A stretch of 33,732 nt of DNA, taken from the IMG/VR virus record IMGVR_UViG_3300001472_000009, positions 27,015 to 60,746 of that record. One strand, given 5' to 3'. This DNA is from a virus. The position numbers and the translations under genes were made by a program. The notes below the pieces were generated by a model. That model worked only from the letters and a program-made list of their open reading frames with translations. It made no database searches and was not told the DNA's origin. Below are positions 16,099 through 23,761 of this stretch, one piece after another; within the stretch, counting starts at the first letter, position 1, and the number at the start of each line of letters is the position of its first letter.

Positions 16099-16263
16099 TT
16101 ACTCACCGTTAATGAATTTTAGTTCTTCATCTGTATAAGGCCACATAGTATTTTCCTCTTGTTGTTTAGTTCGTTTAGATTTTTTATCTAATATTCCTCT
16201 ACCAGAGTCATCAGATAAAAATATTGTTGATATCAATAAAGTAATGACAGCCGTTTTAATGAA
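16099..16263 (-). CDS. Small membrane-anchored protein without a standard start codon
   Basis: An open minus-strand frame of 54 codons after an upstream in-frame TAG: a hydrophobic N-terminal helix (KTAVITLLISTIFL), then SDDSGRGILDKKSKRTKQQ and MWPYTDEELKFINGE at the end. It looks coding throughout, yet has no ATG or GTG upstream of the helix. The codon directly before the frame listed here is AAG, ideally placed seven bases after AGGAG. The only standard candidate is a TTG at 16236 (inside the helix, no ribosome site). A second possibility is translation of just the last 15 codons from the ATG at 16146, which has AGAGGA eight bases upstream. It follows the 41-codon gene directly. Confidence 0.5.
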   Translation of the reverse strand, partial: FIKTAVITLLISTIFLSDDSGRGILDKKSKRTKQQEENTMWPYTDEELKFINGE

Positions 16264-16264
16264 C

Positions 16265-16390
16265 TTAGGCTATCTCCTGGTCATCACACATCAAACTTTT
16301 TGCTTGTTTGTGATAACCTTGTCTTGCTAATTCACTTGCCGCTCTCATACGACCAATATGTTCAAACCATATCATAAATCTTTTAAACAT
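16265..16390 (-). CDS. Tiny marine-phage protein (41 aa)
   Basis: A minus-strand ORF of 41 codons whose ATG overlaps the stop of the upstream tiny gene (TAATG). The protein MFKRFMIWFEHIGRMRAASE followed by LARQGYHKQAKSLM has the helical repeat feel (RAASELARQGYHKQAKSLM) of a short helical-hairpin protein I associate with marine T4-like phages. A membrane-proximal aromatic N-terminus is present. Function unknown. It is accepted because of overlapping start/stop signals on both sides and a conserved-looking sequence. Confidence 0.6.
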   Translation of the reverse strand: MFKRFMIWFEHIGRMRAASELARQGYHKQAKSLMCDDQEIA

Positions 16391-16542
16391 TACACCCACC
16401 CTTTTAAATTCTTATTCATTAAAACTCTTTGTCTGCGTTCTAAATCTTGCAAATCATGTGAGTTTGCAAGGTAATCATACTCTATTTGTGCCTGTGTTCT
16501 AGGTCTTATTACATTCCATACTTTTTTTACTAACTTAATCAT
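16390..16542 (-). CDS. DUF3563-like small protein (50 aa)
   Basis: A minus-strand ORF of 50 codons with TAATG overlaps at both ends. The central segment EYDYLANSHDLQDLERRQRVL matches the DUF3563 pattern as I know it (YLA-x-x-x-D-x-x-DLE-R-R), a short family in proteobacteria and phages with no assigned function. It is part of the four-gene minus-strand operon. Codon use is like its neighbours. Confidence 0.65.
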   Translation of the reverse strand: MIKLVKKVWNVIRPRTQAQIEYDYLANSHDLQDLERRQRVLMNKNLKGWV

Positions 16543-16739
16543 TAATTTCTTTTCGCCTTTACATTATTGTGCACCGCACCGATATTCTTTGGTCCAACAC
16601 CTGTTTGGATCATTGTGTCATAGGCATATTGCCAATCTTTTTTGTACTCTGTTTTAGCCCATGTTTCGAATTCTGCTTCTCTACGACCTGGTCGGGCCGC
16701 AAAAACACTCATAAGGCCATTGAAAAAATTCAACGTCAT
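16542..16739 (-). CDS. Small phage protein (65 aa), first gene of the minus-strand operon
   Basis: A 65-residue minus-strand protein with a good ribosome site (ACGGAGAACGTAAAATG). Sequence features: MTLNFFNGLMSVFAARPGRREAE, then WAKTEYKKDWQYAYDTM and a C-terminal basic end. No membrane helix or known domain. It leads a coupled series of tiny genes expressed from a T4-late-like box about 125 bases upstream. The plus-strand ORF across the same bases is a shadow. Confidence 0.65.
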   Translation of the reverse strand: MTLNFFNGLMSVFAARPGRREAEFETWAKTEYKKDWQYAYDTMIQTGVGPKNIGAVHNNVKAKRN

Positions 16740-16861
16740 TTTACGTTCTCCGTATTAAATAAATTTTTGTTATGCTTGAGGACAGCAATACCCTGAGTCT
16801 TTTCTCAGTGTCAACGGTCTTTCCCAGTCGCCAATACAAAATAGAACTTTTGTATCACTTA

Positions 16862-16869
16862 TATTTATA
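16862..16869 (-). promoter_or_regulatory. Late promoter box TATAAATA (minus strand)
   Basis: Exact T4 late consensus on the minus strand about 125 bases upstream of the first tiny gene. The leader would contain the ATACAAAA/TTTTGTAT and CTGAG/CTCAG hairpins. Confidence 0.5.
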
Positions 16870-16984
16870 TAAATATAACAGAAAAAACAAGGGAAATACA
16901 GTGTTTTTTAGACATTCCCGGTATGTCTAAAATGCAGGGCTTGTATATAAGTTGCATAACTTCACAACATAGTCAAAATAGCTA

Positions 16985-17013
16985 TTGATTTATTGTATTA
17001 AATGTGTTATCAT
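16985..17013 (+). promoter_or_regulatory. Possible sigma70-type promoter for the yggX operon
   Basis: TTGATT (16985-16990) and TATCAT (17008-17013) are 17 bases apart. An alternative TTGTAT/TTATGT pairing lies eight bases downstream. The match is weaker than at the other sigma70-type promoters here. Confidence 0.4.
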
Positions 17014-17043
17014 TGTTATGTAATATTACAAAAAGGAGATATA

Positions 17044-17328
17044 ATGCCAAAAGTTTTGTGTGCAAAATATAATGAAGAATTACCCGGATTAGAAAAGGCA
17101 CCTTTTCCTGGAGAAGCAGGAAAACGGGTACTAGAAAATGTTTCAGAAAAAGCATGGAATGAATGGTTAAATTTTCAAACTATTCTTATTAATGAAAATA
17201 GATTAAACCTAATGGACGAAGGCGCTAGAAAGTTCTTATCAGATAATAGAGATAAATTCTTATATGAGCCTGGTGAACTTGCAATGCCTGAGGCTTATAG
17301 AGATCCTAATATTCCTGATTTGAGATAG
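17044..17328 (+). CDS. yggX: YggX-like Fe(II)-trafficking / oxidative damage protection protein
   Basis: A 94-residue protein counted from the ATG at 17044, which has AAAAAGGAG about six bases upstream; the longer frame from 17002 is rejected. It aligns by eye with E. coli YggX (91 residues): the Cys near the N-terminus (VLCAKY), then PFPGEAGKRVLENVSEKAWNEW against [20 protein letters not shown], then QTILINENRLNLMD against QTMLINEKKLNMMN. YggX protects Fe-S clusters and labile iron from oxidation. It is unusual in a phage and is most typical of beta- and gammaproteobacteria, which hints at host lineage. A 2OG-Fe(II) oxygenase follows 12 bases later, so iron-linked functions are grouped. Confidence 0.85.
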   Translation: MPKVLCAKYNEELPGLEKAPFPGEAGKRVLENVSEKAWNEWLNFQTILINENRLNLMDEGARKFLSDNRDKFLYEPGELAMPEAYRDPNIPDLR

Positions 17329-17340
17329 AAAGAAAGTAAA

Positions 17341-17952
17341 ATGCATTTAAGTATTATTAATAAAGATTATCCTGTATGGGAATTAACTGAATTTGATTTG
17401 CCAGAATTAGCGACAGACAGTCTATTAGATACTAGTGTAGCAAATGTGTTACAAAATAATAGTAAACGTGAACCTAATCATTTAGATTGGGATAATCCAA
17501 CTCACTTTCATTTTAAAGAACGTTGGTTTACACATACTAATAAAATACAGAAGTATTTAAAGTCTGAACGTGCATATGAAGAATGTACTGAACTATTACA
17601 TATGTGGCCTAATAGATTTGAAAGGTTTGAATGGGGACAGGGTGAAAAGTCAATACAAATAATTCATGATAGGTCTGGATTTAAAATGACACCTCACATA
17701 GATAATAGAATGGTTATTGGAGTAGTAATTATTAATTTGCAAGATAACCCAAAAGATTCGGGAACTACATTTCATAAAGAACCAATAGTTTCTAGTCCAT
17801 GGTATAACGGACCAACAAAAAAGGGAACAGGTGTATTCTTTTTAAATAATTGGAATTCGTGGCACAGTATTGAAAACAACGGTGATGATAGACTTATTGC
17901 TTATGATGTAATGCCTTTAAGTAATATGTTTTCTGGACCATTCTCAGGATGA
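17341..17952 (+). CDS. 2-oxoglutarate/Fe(II)-dependent oxygenase-like protein 1
   Basis: A 203-residue protein with the facial-triad pattern of 2OG-Fe(II) oxygenases: MTPHIDNRMVIG gives H119-x-D121, and WNSWHSIENNGDDRLIAYDV gives the distal H175 with the 2OG-binding Arg at R184. The double-stranded beta-helix region spans about residues 105-195. Phage members often hydroxylate proteins, nucleic acids or small molecules. The substrate is unknown. It lies directly after yggX and its stop overlaps the next ATG (ATGA), so the three are one operon. Confidence 0.7.
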   Translation: MHLSIINKDYPVWELTEFDLPELATDSLLDTSVANVLQNNSKREPNHLDWDNPTHFHFKERWFTHTNKIQKYLKSERAYEECTELLHMWPNRFERFEWGQGEKSIQIIHDRSGFKMTPHIDNRMVIGVVIINLQDNPKDSGTTFHKEPIVSSPWYNGPTKKGTGVFFLNNWNSWHSIENNGDDRLIAYDVMPLSNMFSGPFSG

Positions 17953-18350
17953 AGAAATTAGTTTGGAAAGTACATCTAACAGCATCAGATGTTAATGCTG
18001 GTGGGACAGTTAGTGGTGGTAGATTATTTGATATGGCAGATGTTTCTGCTTATACAATGATTAATGAAACGTTTACTAGTATTAGACCAGATTTGTCAGT
18101 TGTAACAAATGGTGCAAATGTAAAATTTATTGCGCCTGCACATGCTTATGGATTTGTAGAATCTTTTGCAGAAATAGTTGAAGTTACTCCCGCAAAGATA
18201 AATGTACTTATTACTATGAATTATAGACAAAATAAAAATTTAGATTGGTATAAATGTTTTGAGGGCATATTCAGTTTCACTTGTTTAAATGCTGATACTC
18301 GTAAAGTTTATAAAATGACAAAAGAGGATATGAATGAAATTCAAAGCTAA
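17949..18350 (+). CDS. Hotdog-fold acyl-CoA thioesterase-like protein
   Basis: A 133-residue protein. Residues 8-34 (VHLTASDVNAGGTVSGGRLFDMADVSA) match the YciA/4HBT-type signature H-x-x-x-x-D-x-N-x-x-GT-x-x-GG-x-L-x-x-x-D, with D28 or D31 region as the catalytic acid candidate. The following VVTNGANVKFIAPAHAYGFVESFAEIVEV strand pair and C-terminal strands fit a single hotdog domain. It would hydrolyse acyl-CoA or a related thioester. In this neighbourhood of epimerase and glycosyltransferase genes a role in acyl-sugar or lipid metabolism is conceivable. It overlaps both neighbouring genes. Confidence 0.7.
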   Translation: MKKLVWKVHLTASDVNAGGTVSGGRLFDMADVSAYTMINETFTSIRPDLSVVTNGANVKFIAPAHAYGFVESFAEIVEVTPAKINVLITMNYRQNKNLDWYKCFEGIFSFTCLNADTRKVYKMTKEDMNEIQS

Positions 18351-19254
18351 AGTATTAGTAACAGGTGGCGCAGGTTATATAGGCACAGAATTGGTTAAAC
18401 AATTACTTGACAATGGATATGATGTAACAATATTAGATAAAAAAGAAAAGCCTGAATTAACTAGTAGAGTAAAATATATTCAAGGAGATTTACAGAATGC
18501 CGCACGTTGCGTTATGGCATGTGCAGGTCAAGAATTTGTTATACACCTAGCGGCTAAACCTCGTATACCAGAGAGTTTTATAAACCCTGATGAATATTTT
18601 GATAATAATGTTACTGGTACACGTAACATACTAACAGCCGCAAGTGCAGTTGGTGTAAGAAAGTTTGTATTTGCTAGTAGTAGTTCTATCTATGGTAATA
18701 ATCAAACACCTCACAAACCGTATCATAAACCTGATCCACTAAACTATTATGCAATGACAAAAATATTTGGTGAGCATTTGTGTAAACAATATAAAAACAT
18801 GTTTGGATTGACATATAACATATTACGTTTCTTTACAGTGTATTCAGAAAATCAACCAAACTCTAATACTGGTGGATTAATGATAGGTAAATTTGGTAGA
18901 CTTGCTAAAGAAGGAAGTCCGCTAACAATACACGGAGACGGAGAATATAAAAGAGATTACATACATGTTTCTGATGTAGCAAAAGCATGTATTTCAAGTA
19001 TTGAGTCAAAAGTAAAAAATGAAATATTTAACGTTGGAACAGGAACTAATATTTCAGTTAATAAAGTAGTAGACATTATAAGAGAGTTTAAAGATGTTAA
19101 TGTAACACATGAAGAAAATCCAAGAGGTTATGCAAAAGATACATTAGCTGATGTAAGTAAAGCAAAGAAATTATTAGGGTGGGAAGCTAAAATCAATCAA
19201 GTAGAAGGAATAAGACAAACGTATAAGGAGATATTTAATGAACAAACCGATTGA
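18334..19254 (+). CDS. NAD-dependent sugar epimerase/dehydratase (extended SDR)
   Basis: A 306-residue extended SDR. The dinucleotide motif is VLVTGGAGYIGTELV (about residues 7-21), the acidic residue after strand 2 is in TILDKKE, FASSSSIYGNN gives the catalytic Ser, and YYAMTKIFGEHL gives Y-x3-K. A GEYKRDYIHVSDVAKA segment and FNVGTGTNISV complete the UDP-glucose 4-epimerase-like pattern. It probably epimerises or dehydrates a nucleotide sugar for surface or virion glycans. AGAGG before ATG 18334 supports this start, which overlaps the thioesterase gene by 17 bases. Confidence 0.85.
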   Translation: MKFKAKVLVTGGAGYIGTELVKQLLDNGYDVTILDKKEKPELTSRVKYIQGDLQNAARCVMACAGQEFVIHLAAKPRIPESFINPDEYFDNNVTGTRNILTAASAVGVRKFVFASSSSIYGNNQTPHKPYHKPDPLNYYAMTKIFGEHLCKQYKNMFGLTYNILRFFTVYSENQPNSNTGGLMIGKFGRLAKEGSPLTIHGDGEYKRDYIHVSDVAKACISSIESKVKNEIFNVGTGTNISVNKVVDIIREFKDVNVTHEENPRGYAKDTLADVSKAKKLLGWEAKINQVEGIRQTYKEIFNEQTD

Positions 19255-19561
19255 ACCTATTAGAGAAAAATTAGATGAAAAGATTAAACAACTTAACTCT
19301 AGTAGAGTATTTAAAAAGGTTACACCTAAATATGATTTATCTTGGTACGTAAAATGGGTTGCATCTGTATTAATATTGATTGCAACTTGTGCCAGAGCAA
19401 CAGGCACTATCCCACAAGTAGATTTGTGGTTTGGATTATTTGGGACAATGGGTTGGTTTTGGGTAGGAATGTTATGGCATGATAGAGCATTGATAATGCT
19501 TAATGGTGTTCTTATTACCTTAATTTTTTCAGGTCTTTTAAATTTCTATTTTGGTGTTTAA
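19238..19561 (+). CDS. Small integral membrane protein
   Basis: A 107-residue protein with a charged cytosolic N-terminus (about 45 residues) and three hydrophobic segments: VKWVASVLILIATCARA (about 47-63), WFGLFGTMGWFWVGMLW (about 72-88) and LIMLNGVLITLIFSGLLNFYF (about 92-106). It overlaps the epimerase end by 17 bases. A resemblance to a small phage membrane family (DUF6552 as I recall) is unverified. Function unknown. Confidence 0.65.
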   Translation: MNKPIEPIREKLDEKIKQLNSSRVFKKVTPKYDLSWYVKWVASVLILIATCARATGTIPQVDLWFGLFGTMGWFWVGMLWHDRALIMLNGVLITLIFSGLLNFYFGV

Positions 19562-19563
19562 AT

Positions 19564-19677
19564 ATGTATTGGGTATGGTATAGAAAATTAAGAAAAGAAG
19601 GATATTCTTGGTGGAACTGTTTGCTATGGGCTAGATATAATAATAAATACTACGACCAAGATGGAAATTATAAATGA
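19564..19677 (+). CDS. Tiny Trp/Tyr-rich protein (37 aa)
   Basis: A 37-codon ORF (MYWVWYRKLRKEGYSWW, then NCLLWARYNNKYYDQDGNYK) that fills the gap between the membrane protein (two bases upstream) and the next gene (ATGA overlap). It has seven tyrosines and five tryptophans. No family is recognised. It is accepted because of exact packing on both sides. Confidence 0.55.
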   Translation: MYWVWYRKLRKEGYSWWNCLLWARYNNKYYDQDGNYK

Positions 19678-20525
19678 GAAATGTAACAGAATTGTATTGC
19701 CTATCTGATGATATTAATAATTTCATTGCACATATGGTATTATATAATGAGACAACTAATAGTCTAATCTTATCTCAAGGCAAATGCTTGAAAGAAAAGT
19801 CTTCATTTATTTTCATTAAAGATAAGCAAGAAAGAAAGATAAAATTACATTCTGATATCGGACTTAGAGCCGATGATTGTTGGAACTGCGGAGTTGAGTT
19901 AGTTAATTCTTATAGACGCCTAGGGTATTCAGGCAATAAGTGGTATTTAGATAAATTAAGACATGATTATCCTCGGGCTTGGGGAATGTCTCAGGCTTTC
20001 CTAGCAGGCAAGCATTTATGGGTTTGTGAATTTGTTGAAAAGTATAAACTTAAACCGGGACATAAAAGTAGACTTGCAGTAGTAAATGACTTATGGGAAA
20101 ATATAGGGCTATATGACATATCAAAGTATTTGTATACATTTATGGGCTTTGAAGAAGAAATGGATAAATGGATTACTAACTGTATCAAGTTACGATATAT
20201 GCTTATTATGAATGCAGGTATAGATCCAATTAGTATAACATATTATCATCCATTGGTTCATTTTAAAAATCTTAAAATTCCAGCTGGAATAAATTTTAAA
20301 ACATTGACAATTAATACAAATAAAGAAAAAGATACAGAATTGTATGCTGATACATCTATAGATTATAAAGATTTATTTATTGAACCAAAATCAGAAGCTA
20401 TTAGAGAATTATACAAACATTTAAGAAATGAAGAAACATTTGATGCTAAACCTAATTACATAGTTAGTAAGTTTAAATCTTATCATCTTATAAGTTTAGG
20501 ATTATTAGAAGATGCCAAAAAGTGA
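19674..20525 (+). CDS. Unknown phage protein (283 aa)
   Basis: A soluble 283-residue protein coupled to the tiny gene before it and overlapping the next by 14 bases. Readable features: a DDCWNCGVELVNSYRRLGYSG segment with two cysteines (residues about 63-83), KLKPGHKSRLAVVNDLWENIGLYDISKYL (about 125-153) which resembles the KPGH-x-R pattern also glimpsed as HPGNTRM in the 25266 protein, and a beta-rich C-terminus. I recognise no family. It may belong with its neighbour as a two-protein unit. Confidence 0.55.
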   Translation: MRNVTELYCLSDDINNFIAHMVLYNETTNSLILSQGKCLKEKSSFIFIKDKQERKIKLHSDIGLRADDCWNCGVELVNSYRRLGYSGNKWYLDKLRHDYPRAWGMSQAFLAGKHLWVCEFVEKYKLKPGHKSRLAVVNDLWENIGLYDISKYLYTFMGFEEEMDKWITNCIKLRYMLIMNAGIDPISITYYHPLVHFKNLKIPAGINFKTLTINTNKEKDTELYADTSIDYKDLFIEPKSEAIRELYKHLRNEETFDAKPNYIVSKFKSYHLISLGLLEDAKK

Positions 20526-21438
20526 TAAACTAAAATTACTCATAATAGGACCTGGCGCGGCCAGTAATTTTATTAGTTCAAGAATAATAAGTGCAGATAC
20601 AATACAAATCGATTCAGATACTAATGAATATTATAATGTGAGAGACTACAGTGAAATGACTGATTCAGCATTATTAGATTATATCAATAAAAATACAGTT
20701 AAGAAACCACACACTATTCATAGTTTAGAACGTGTTGCTAAATTATTAGATTCATTTGATTGGGAAACAGGAGAGCATAATTCTACTGTGCAAGGACATG
20801 AATATACTATCGCAGTAGAGAAAATTAAAGAATCGTGGGAAACATGTGAGCATAACAGAATGGCAGTTTTTTGGCTTGAATCACTCTACAAAGGCATGTA
20901 TCAGTTTAAAAATATTAGTAAGCATATTGATATTTTAAATAATGCTGATTGGTGGAAAGAAGCAGAGAGATTCATATTTGATTGGCAAATTGCAGGATGG
21001 TCAATGCACTATAAAGAAGATAGTAAGTTGCATTCTATCGAACATTATTTAAGTAAAAATGAAAAAATAAATGATAAAATGGCAGAAATAGTCAACATAG
21101 GGGTGTTACATGTAGACGGAACTACTACGTCCTTTATCACAGATATACTAAATATGAAACATATGTCTGAGAATATTAAAAATAATTTACCGCCGGTATC
21201 TACATCATTGCGTCCAAATACATATGAAATGGGCTGGGCTGATATAATATTTGATTATAAGAAGTTGTTCTTTTATAATGATCCTAAAGAACTATATAAT
21301 TTATTTAACTTTTTTGATAAGGGTAAATACTTTAAAGATAATGAGAAAAAAGAAATAAACGCATTTCGTGATTACCATATAAGAAACGTAAACTATTATG
21401 TTGATAATTGGGAACAAATGAGCGAGGAGGCTAAATGA
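20512..21438 (+). CDS. Unknown phage protein (308 aa)
   Basis: A 308-residue protein with a possible nucleotide-binding start (KLKLLIIGPGAASNFISSRII, residues 6-26), then a mainly helical, Trp-rich body (WETCEHNRMAVFWLESLYKGMYQF, then WWKEAERFIFDWQIAGWSMHYK). A P-loop GxxxxGK[ST] is absent. It overlaps the gene before by 14 bases and its stop overlaps the peptide deformylase ATG (ATGA). No family is recognised; an activity such as sulfotransferase or glycosyltransferase cannot be supported. Confidence 0.55.
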   Translation: MPKSDKLKLLIIGPGAASNFISSRIISADTIQIDSDTNEYYNVRDYSEMTDSALLDYINKNTVKKPHTIHSLERVAKLLDSFDWETGEHNSTVQGHEYTIAVEKIKESWETCEHNRMAVFWLESLYKGMYQFKNISKHIDILNNADWWKEAERFIFDWQIAGWSMHYKEDSKLHSIEHYLSKNEKINDKMAEIVNIGVLHVDGTTTSFITDILNMKHMSENIKNNLPPVSTSLRPNTYEMGWADIIFDYKKLFFYNDPKELYNLFNFFDKGKYFKDNEKKEINAFRDYHIRNVNYYVDNWEQMSEEAK

Positions 21439-21950
21439 CAGTTTTAACACTGATTGATGAAACAGACAAAAGACTAAGACAAGTATGTACTAAACACAAG
21501 ATAGATGATGCTACAGAAAAGCTAGTATATGATATGATTGTAACTATGCAAGATAATGATGGTATTGGTCTGGCGGCACCACAGTTAGGTGTTATGGAAC
21601 AGATATTTGTCATAGGCCATAAAGATGCAGGGTTTGTTGTTTGTATAAACCCAAGTTGGACTCCAACTACAGATGCCAAGTTAGAAAAGTTTGTAGAAGG
21701 CTGTTTAAGTTTTCCGCATTTAGCATTGAATATAGAAAGATATAATCAAGTACATTGTACATTTACTAATTTGCAAGGTGAAATACAAACTCGTTTATTT
21801 AATGGAGTATGGGCTCAAGCAGTACAGCATGAACATGACCATTTAATGGGTATAACATTTGATAAAAGAGCAAAGACAAGTCAACTAAGCAGAGCATTAG
21901 CAAAACGTAGAGAGAAATTAAAAAGAATTCAAAAGAGAAGCAATGATTAA
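21435..21950 (+). CDS. def: Peptide deformylase
   Basis: A 171-residue protein with all three deformylase motifs: GIGLAAPQLG (residues 43-52), EGCLSFP (88-94, metal ligand C90) and QHEHDHLMG (131-139, ligands H132 and H136, catalytic E133). The enzyme removes the N-formyl group from nascent proteins at the ribosome exit. Phage and cyanophage deformylases are known and are usually short at the C-terminus; this one has a basic tail (SRALAKRREKLKRIQKRS). It forms part of a translation and protein-turnover theme with the tmRNA and ClpX genes downstream. It overlaps both neighbours. Confidence 0.95.
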   Translation: MTVLTLIDETDKRLRQVCTKHKIDDATEKLVYDMIVTMQDNDGIGLAAPQLGVMEQIFVIGHKDAGFVVCINPSWTPTTDAKLEKFVEGCLSFPHLALNIERYNQVHCTFTNLQGEIQTRLFNGVWAQAVQHEHDHLMGITFDKRAKTSQLSRALAKRREKLKRIQKRSND

Positions 21951-22861
21951 TGGACTATTCTAACTATACATTATTAAGTGTAGGATGTAGTTTTACATTT
22001 GGGCAGGGCACTATTGCTGATTATAAAGGTGGACCCAACGAAAGAAAAGTTTGGCATAAAGCATGTAATGAACTTTCTTATACTTCACATGTTGGTAAAC
22101 GTTTAAAGTTTAAAAAGGTTGTTAACTTAGGTACGCCTGCAGGTAGTAATGAACTTGCATTACTTAATATGAATACTTGGTTAGACAGAAATAAAGGCGA
22201 GAATGTTTTTATATTATTCAGTTTAGCTGATCCACAAAGAGAAATATTCTTTCCTAAAGTAATAGGTTTAGGTGATACTACTACTCCTAACAGTAATGGA
22301 CTAGAAGTATTCAATTCATCACATCCGCTTGGCATTTCAAAAAAGGCACTGGAAGTGTTTTATACAGAAATTAATACTGAGGTTACTATGACATTTAAAA
22401 ACTGGTTATTTAGAAAGCAACTAAGTTCAGTATTGAAGTATAGAAACTTACCACACTTAGTATTTCATTCATTTGATCCTATGGATATCAGAATTACTAA
22501 ACTAAGAAAGCAATTTAGAATGGCCCAAGGATCAACACATTGGCATGATTTAGATATTATACCAAACTTTGTAGAGTGGATGAAAACAATAGAAGATGAA
22601 CCTACTTTTGATAACTATCTAAGTATTAATCGAATTAATGCTCTTAGTAAAGATGTATTTGGAAAAGCAATCAATAAAGATATATACAAAATAGAAGACT
22701 ACTTACATACTGTATGTAAGACACATAAAGAAGCGTTTTTTAAAGACCGTGATAGATATGCAGTAAAGCACCATATGTCATGGCATGACGGTAGTCATTA
22801 CAATGCAACCGCTCAGAGGATACTGGGACAGCTATTGGTATCACAAATAGCACAAAAATAA
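21950..22861 (+). CDS. SGNH/GDSL-type hydrolase-like protein
   Basis: A 303-residue protein. Block I is LLSVGCSFTFGQGT (S at residue 14 as nucleophile in GCSFT form), block II KVVNLGTPAGSNELAL (Gly and Asn), and the C-terminal catalytic pair is in MSWHDGSHYNATAQRI (D-x-x-H). The central insertion (residues 100-250) is large. This form is common in phage genomes and is thought to act on acyl or acetyl groups of glycans, though the substrate is unproven. Its start overlaps the deformylase stop. Confidence 0.7.
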   Translation: MDYSNYTLLSVGCSFTFGQGTIADYKGGPNERKVWHKACNELSYTSHVGKRLKFKKVVNLGTPAGSNELALLNMNTWLDRNKGENVFILFSLADPQREIFFPKVIGLGDTTTPNSNGLEVFNSSHPLGISKKALEVFYTEINTEVTMTFKNWLFRKQLSSVLKYRNLPHLVFHSFDPMDIRITKLRKQFRMAQGSTHWHDLDIIPNFVEWMKTIEDEPTFDNYLSINRINALSKDVFGKAINKDIYKIEDYLHTVCKTHKEAFFKDRDRYAVKHHMSWHDGSHYNATAQRILGQLLVSQIAQK

Positions 22862-22925
22862 CTAAAGAATCAACTAAATACAATAGGGTATGGTATTATA
22901 TTATACCCTAAATAAGGAGATTAAT

Positions 22926-23087
22926 ATGATGAAATGGATAAAAGATAGAACCAAAGAAAGAACATCATGGGATGGTGCAGTTTGTATTGCACTAGGACTT
23001 ATGATTTTATTCATGGCTCCATTGGCAAAAATAGCGGCAGGCCTTGCCGTTGCTTGGGGAGTTTGGACAATCTGGAAATCAGAGTAA
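22926..23087 (+). CDS. Small membrane protein (53 aa)
   Basis: A 53-residue protein with a charged N-terminus (MMKWIKDRTKERTSWDG) and two hydrophobic stretches (AVCIALGLMILFMAPLA and IAAGLAVAWGVWTIW). The start at 22926 has AAGGAG six bases upstream; the longer frame from 22890 lacks this. Holin-like size but not diagnostic. An upstream GGGTAT/ATACCC inverted repeat (about 22887-22910) may regulate it. Confidence 0.6.
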   Translation: MMKWIKDRTKERTSWDGAVCIALGLMILFMAPLAKIAAGLAVAWGVWTIWKSE

Positions 23088-23098
23088 GATTGTGAAAT

Positions 23099-23143
23099 TT
23101 TCTGTATGACACCTTAGTTAATCTTTGGTGTCATGCACAGAAA
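23099..23143 (+). other. Stable two-part hairpin in the leader of the small-gene run
   Basis: TTTCTGT (23099-23105) pairs with ACAGAAA (23137-23143), and ATGACACC (23106-23113) with GGTGTCAT (23127-23134), with a two-base bulge. There is no T-run after it, so it is not a standard terminator. A second hairpin AGTAAC/GTTACT follows (about 23157-23179). Confidence 0.6.
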
Positions 23144-23211
23144 CATACCTAGAGATAGTAACTGTATTCGATGGTTACTTCAAAACTATAGTAAATCATA
23201 TGAGGCATTAA

Positions 23212-23463
23212 TTGGAAAATACTATACCACCTAGACTAATACTCTTGTCTGAATTTTTAGACCAGGGCAAACGAAAAGAACAAGAAATAAGCTACTACGA
23301 AAAGGAACTAGCAAAGATTACAGAAAAACTATATTGGCTACGTAGAGAAAAAGATTTAACAGAAACAATTATCAATATAATCACCCAAGAAAAAGTTGTC
23401 GATATTAAAGAAGAAATGGAAAAAAGATATATAGAAGAAAAAGAAAGTAAAGAAGAAAGCTAG
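23212..23463 (+). CDS. Small coiled-coil protein, TTG start
   Basis: An 83-residue acidic protein (LLSEFLDQGKRKEQEISYYE, then LAKITEKLYWLRREKDLTETII) that is helix and coiled coil almost throughout, ending in Glu/Lys repeats. TTG is the only fitting start, with ATGAGG about eight bases upstream. No family is recognised. It is first in a run of three small genes to 24135. Confidence 0.55.
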   Translation: MENTIPPRLILLSEFLDQGKRKEQEISYYEKELAKITEKLYWLRREKDLTETIINIITQEKVVDIKEEMEKRYIEEKESKEES

Positions 23464-23479
23464 AATATAGGGGAATCAT

Positions 23480-23761
23480 TTGAGTACAATAAATAACATA
23501 GTCAATTTGCAAGGCATAAGTCAAAATATGCCTTTCAATACTATCACATTTCCCAACAGTGAGAATATTAATCCTCCTGTTAAGAAAGAGGCGAGAAGGG
23601 TCGTAGAACCTTCTACGAGAAACGATGTAAGTATGGAACTACTTAGACAATGGCATGAAAAGAGGTATGTCTTTCAAATGATTTTACATGATGAAAGACT
23701 TAGAGCATATGTTAATGATGAAATTGAGCAAGGCAGAATTGTGGATATTGAGGTAAAGTAA
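23480..23761 (+). CDS. Small phage protein (93 aa), TTG start
   Basis: A 93-residue protein starting with TTG behind TAGGGGAA. The N-terminal half is polar and probably disordered (LQGISQNMPFNTITFPNSEN), and the C-terminal half is helical (MELLRQWHEKRYVFQMILHDERLRAYVNDEIEQG). The stop overlaps the next start (TAATG). Function unknown. Confidence 0.55.
   Translation: MSTINNIVNLQGISQNMPFNTITFPNSENINPPVKKEARRVVEPSTRNDVSMELLRQWHEKRYVFQMILHDERLRAYVNDEIEQGRIVDIEVK

Larger units (their letters stand above)
16740..17043. other. Divergent intergenic regulatory region with perfect inverted repeats
   Basis: This stretch of about 300 bases has no gene. It separates the minus-strand small-gene operon from the plus-strand yggX operon. 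It contains a CTGAG/CTCAG inverted repeat (about 16793-16808), a perfect 8-bp repeat ATACAAAA/TTTTGTAT (about 16832-16853), a minus-strand late box TATAAATA (16862-16869) and a perfect 10-bp repeat TTTTAGACAT/ATGTCTAAAA (16906-16932) with loop TCCCGGT. A possible sigma70 promoter lies at 16985-17013. The repeats read as a structured leader for the minus operon plus an operator-like or boundary element between the two promoters. Confidence 0.55.
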
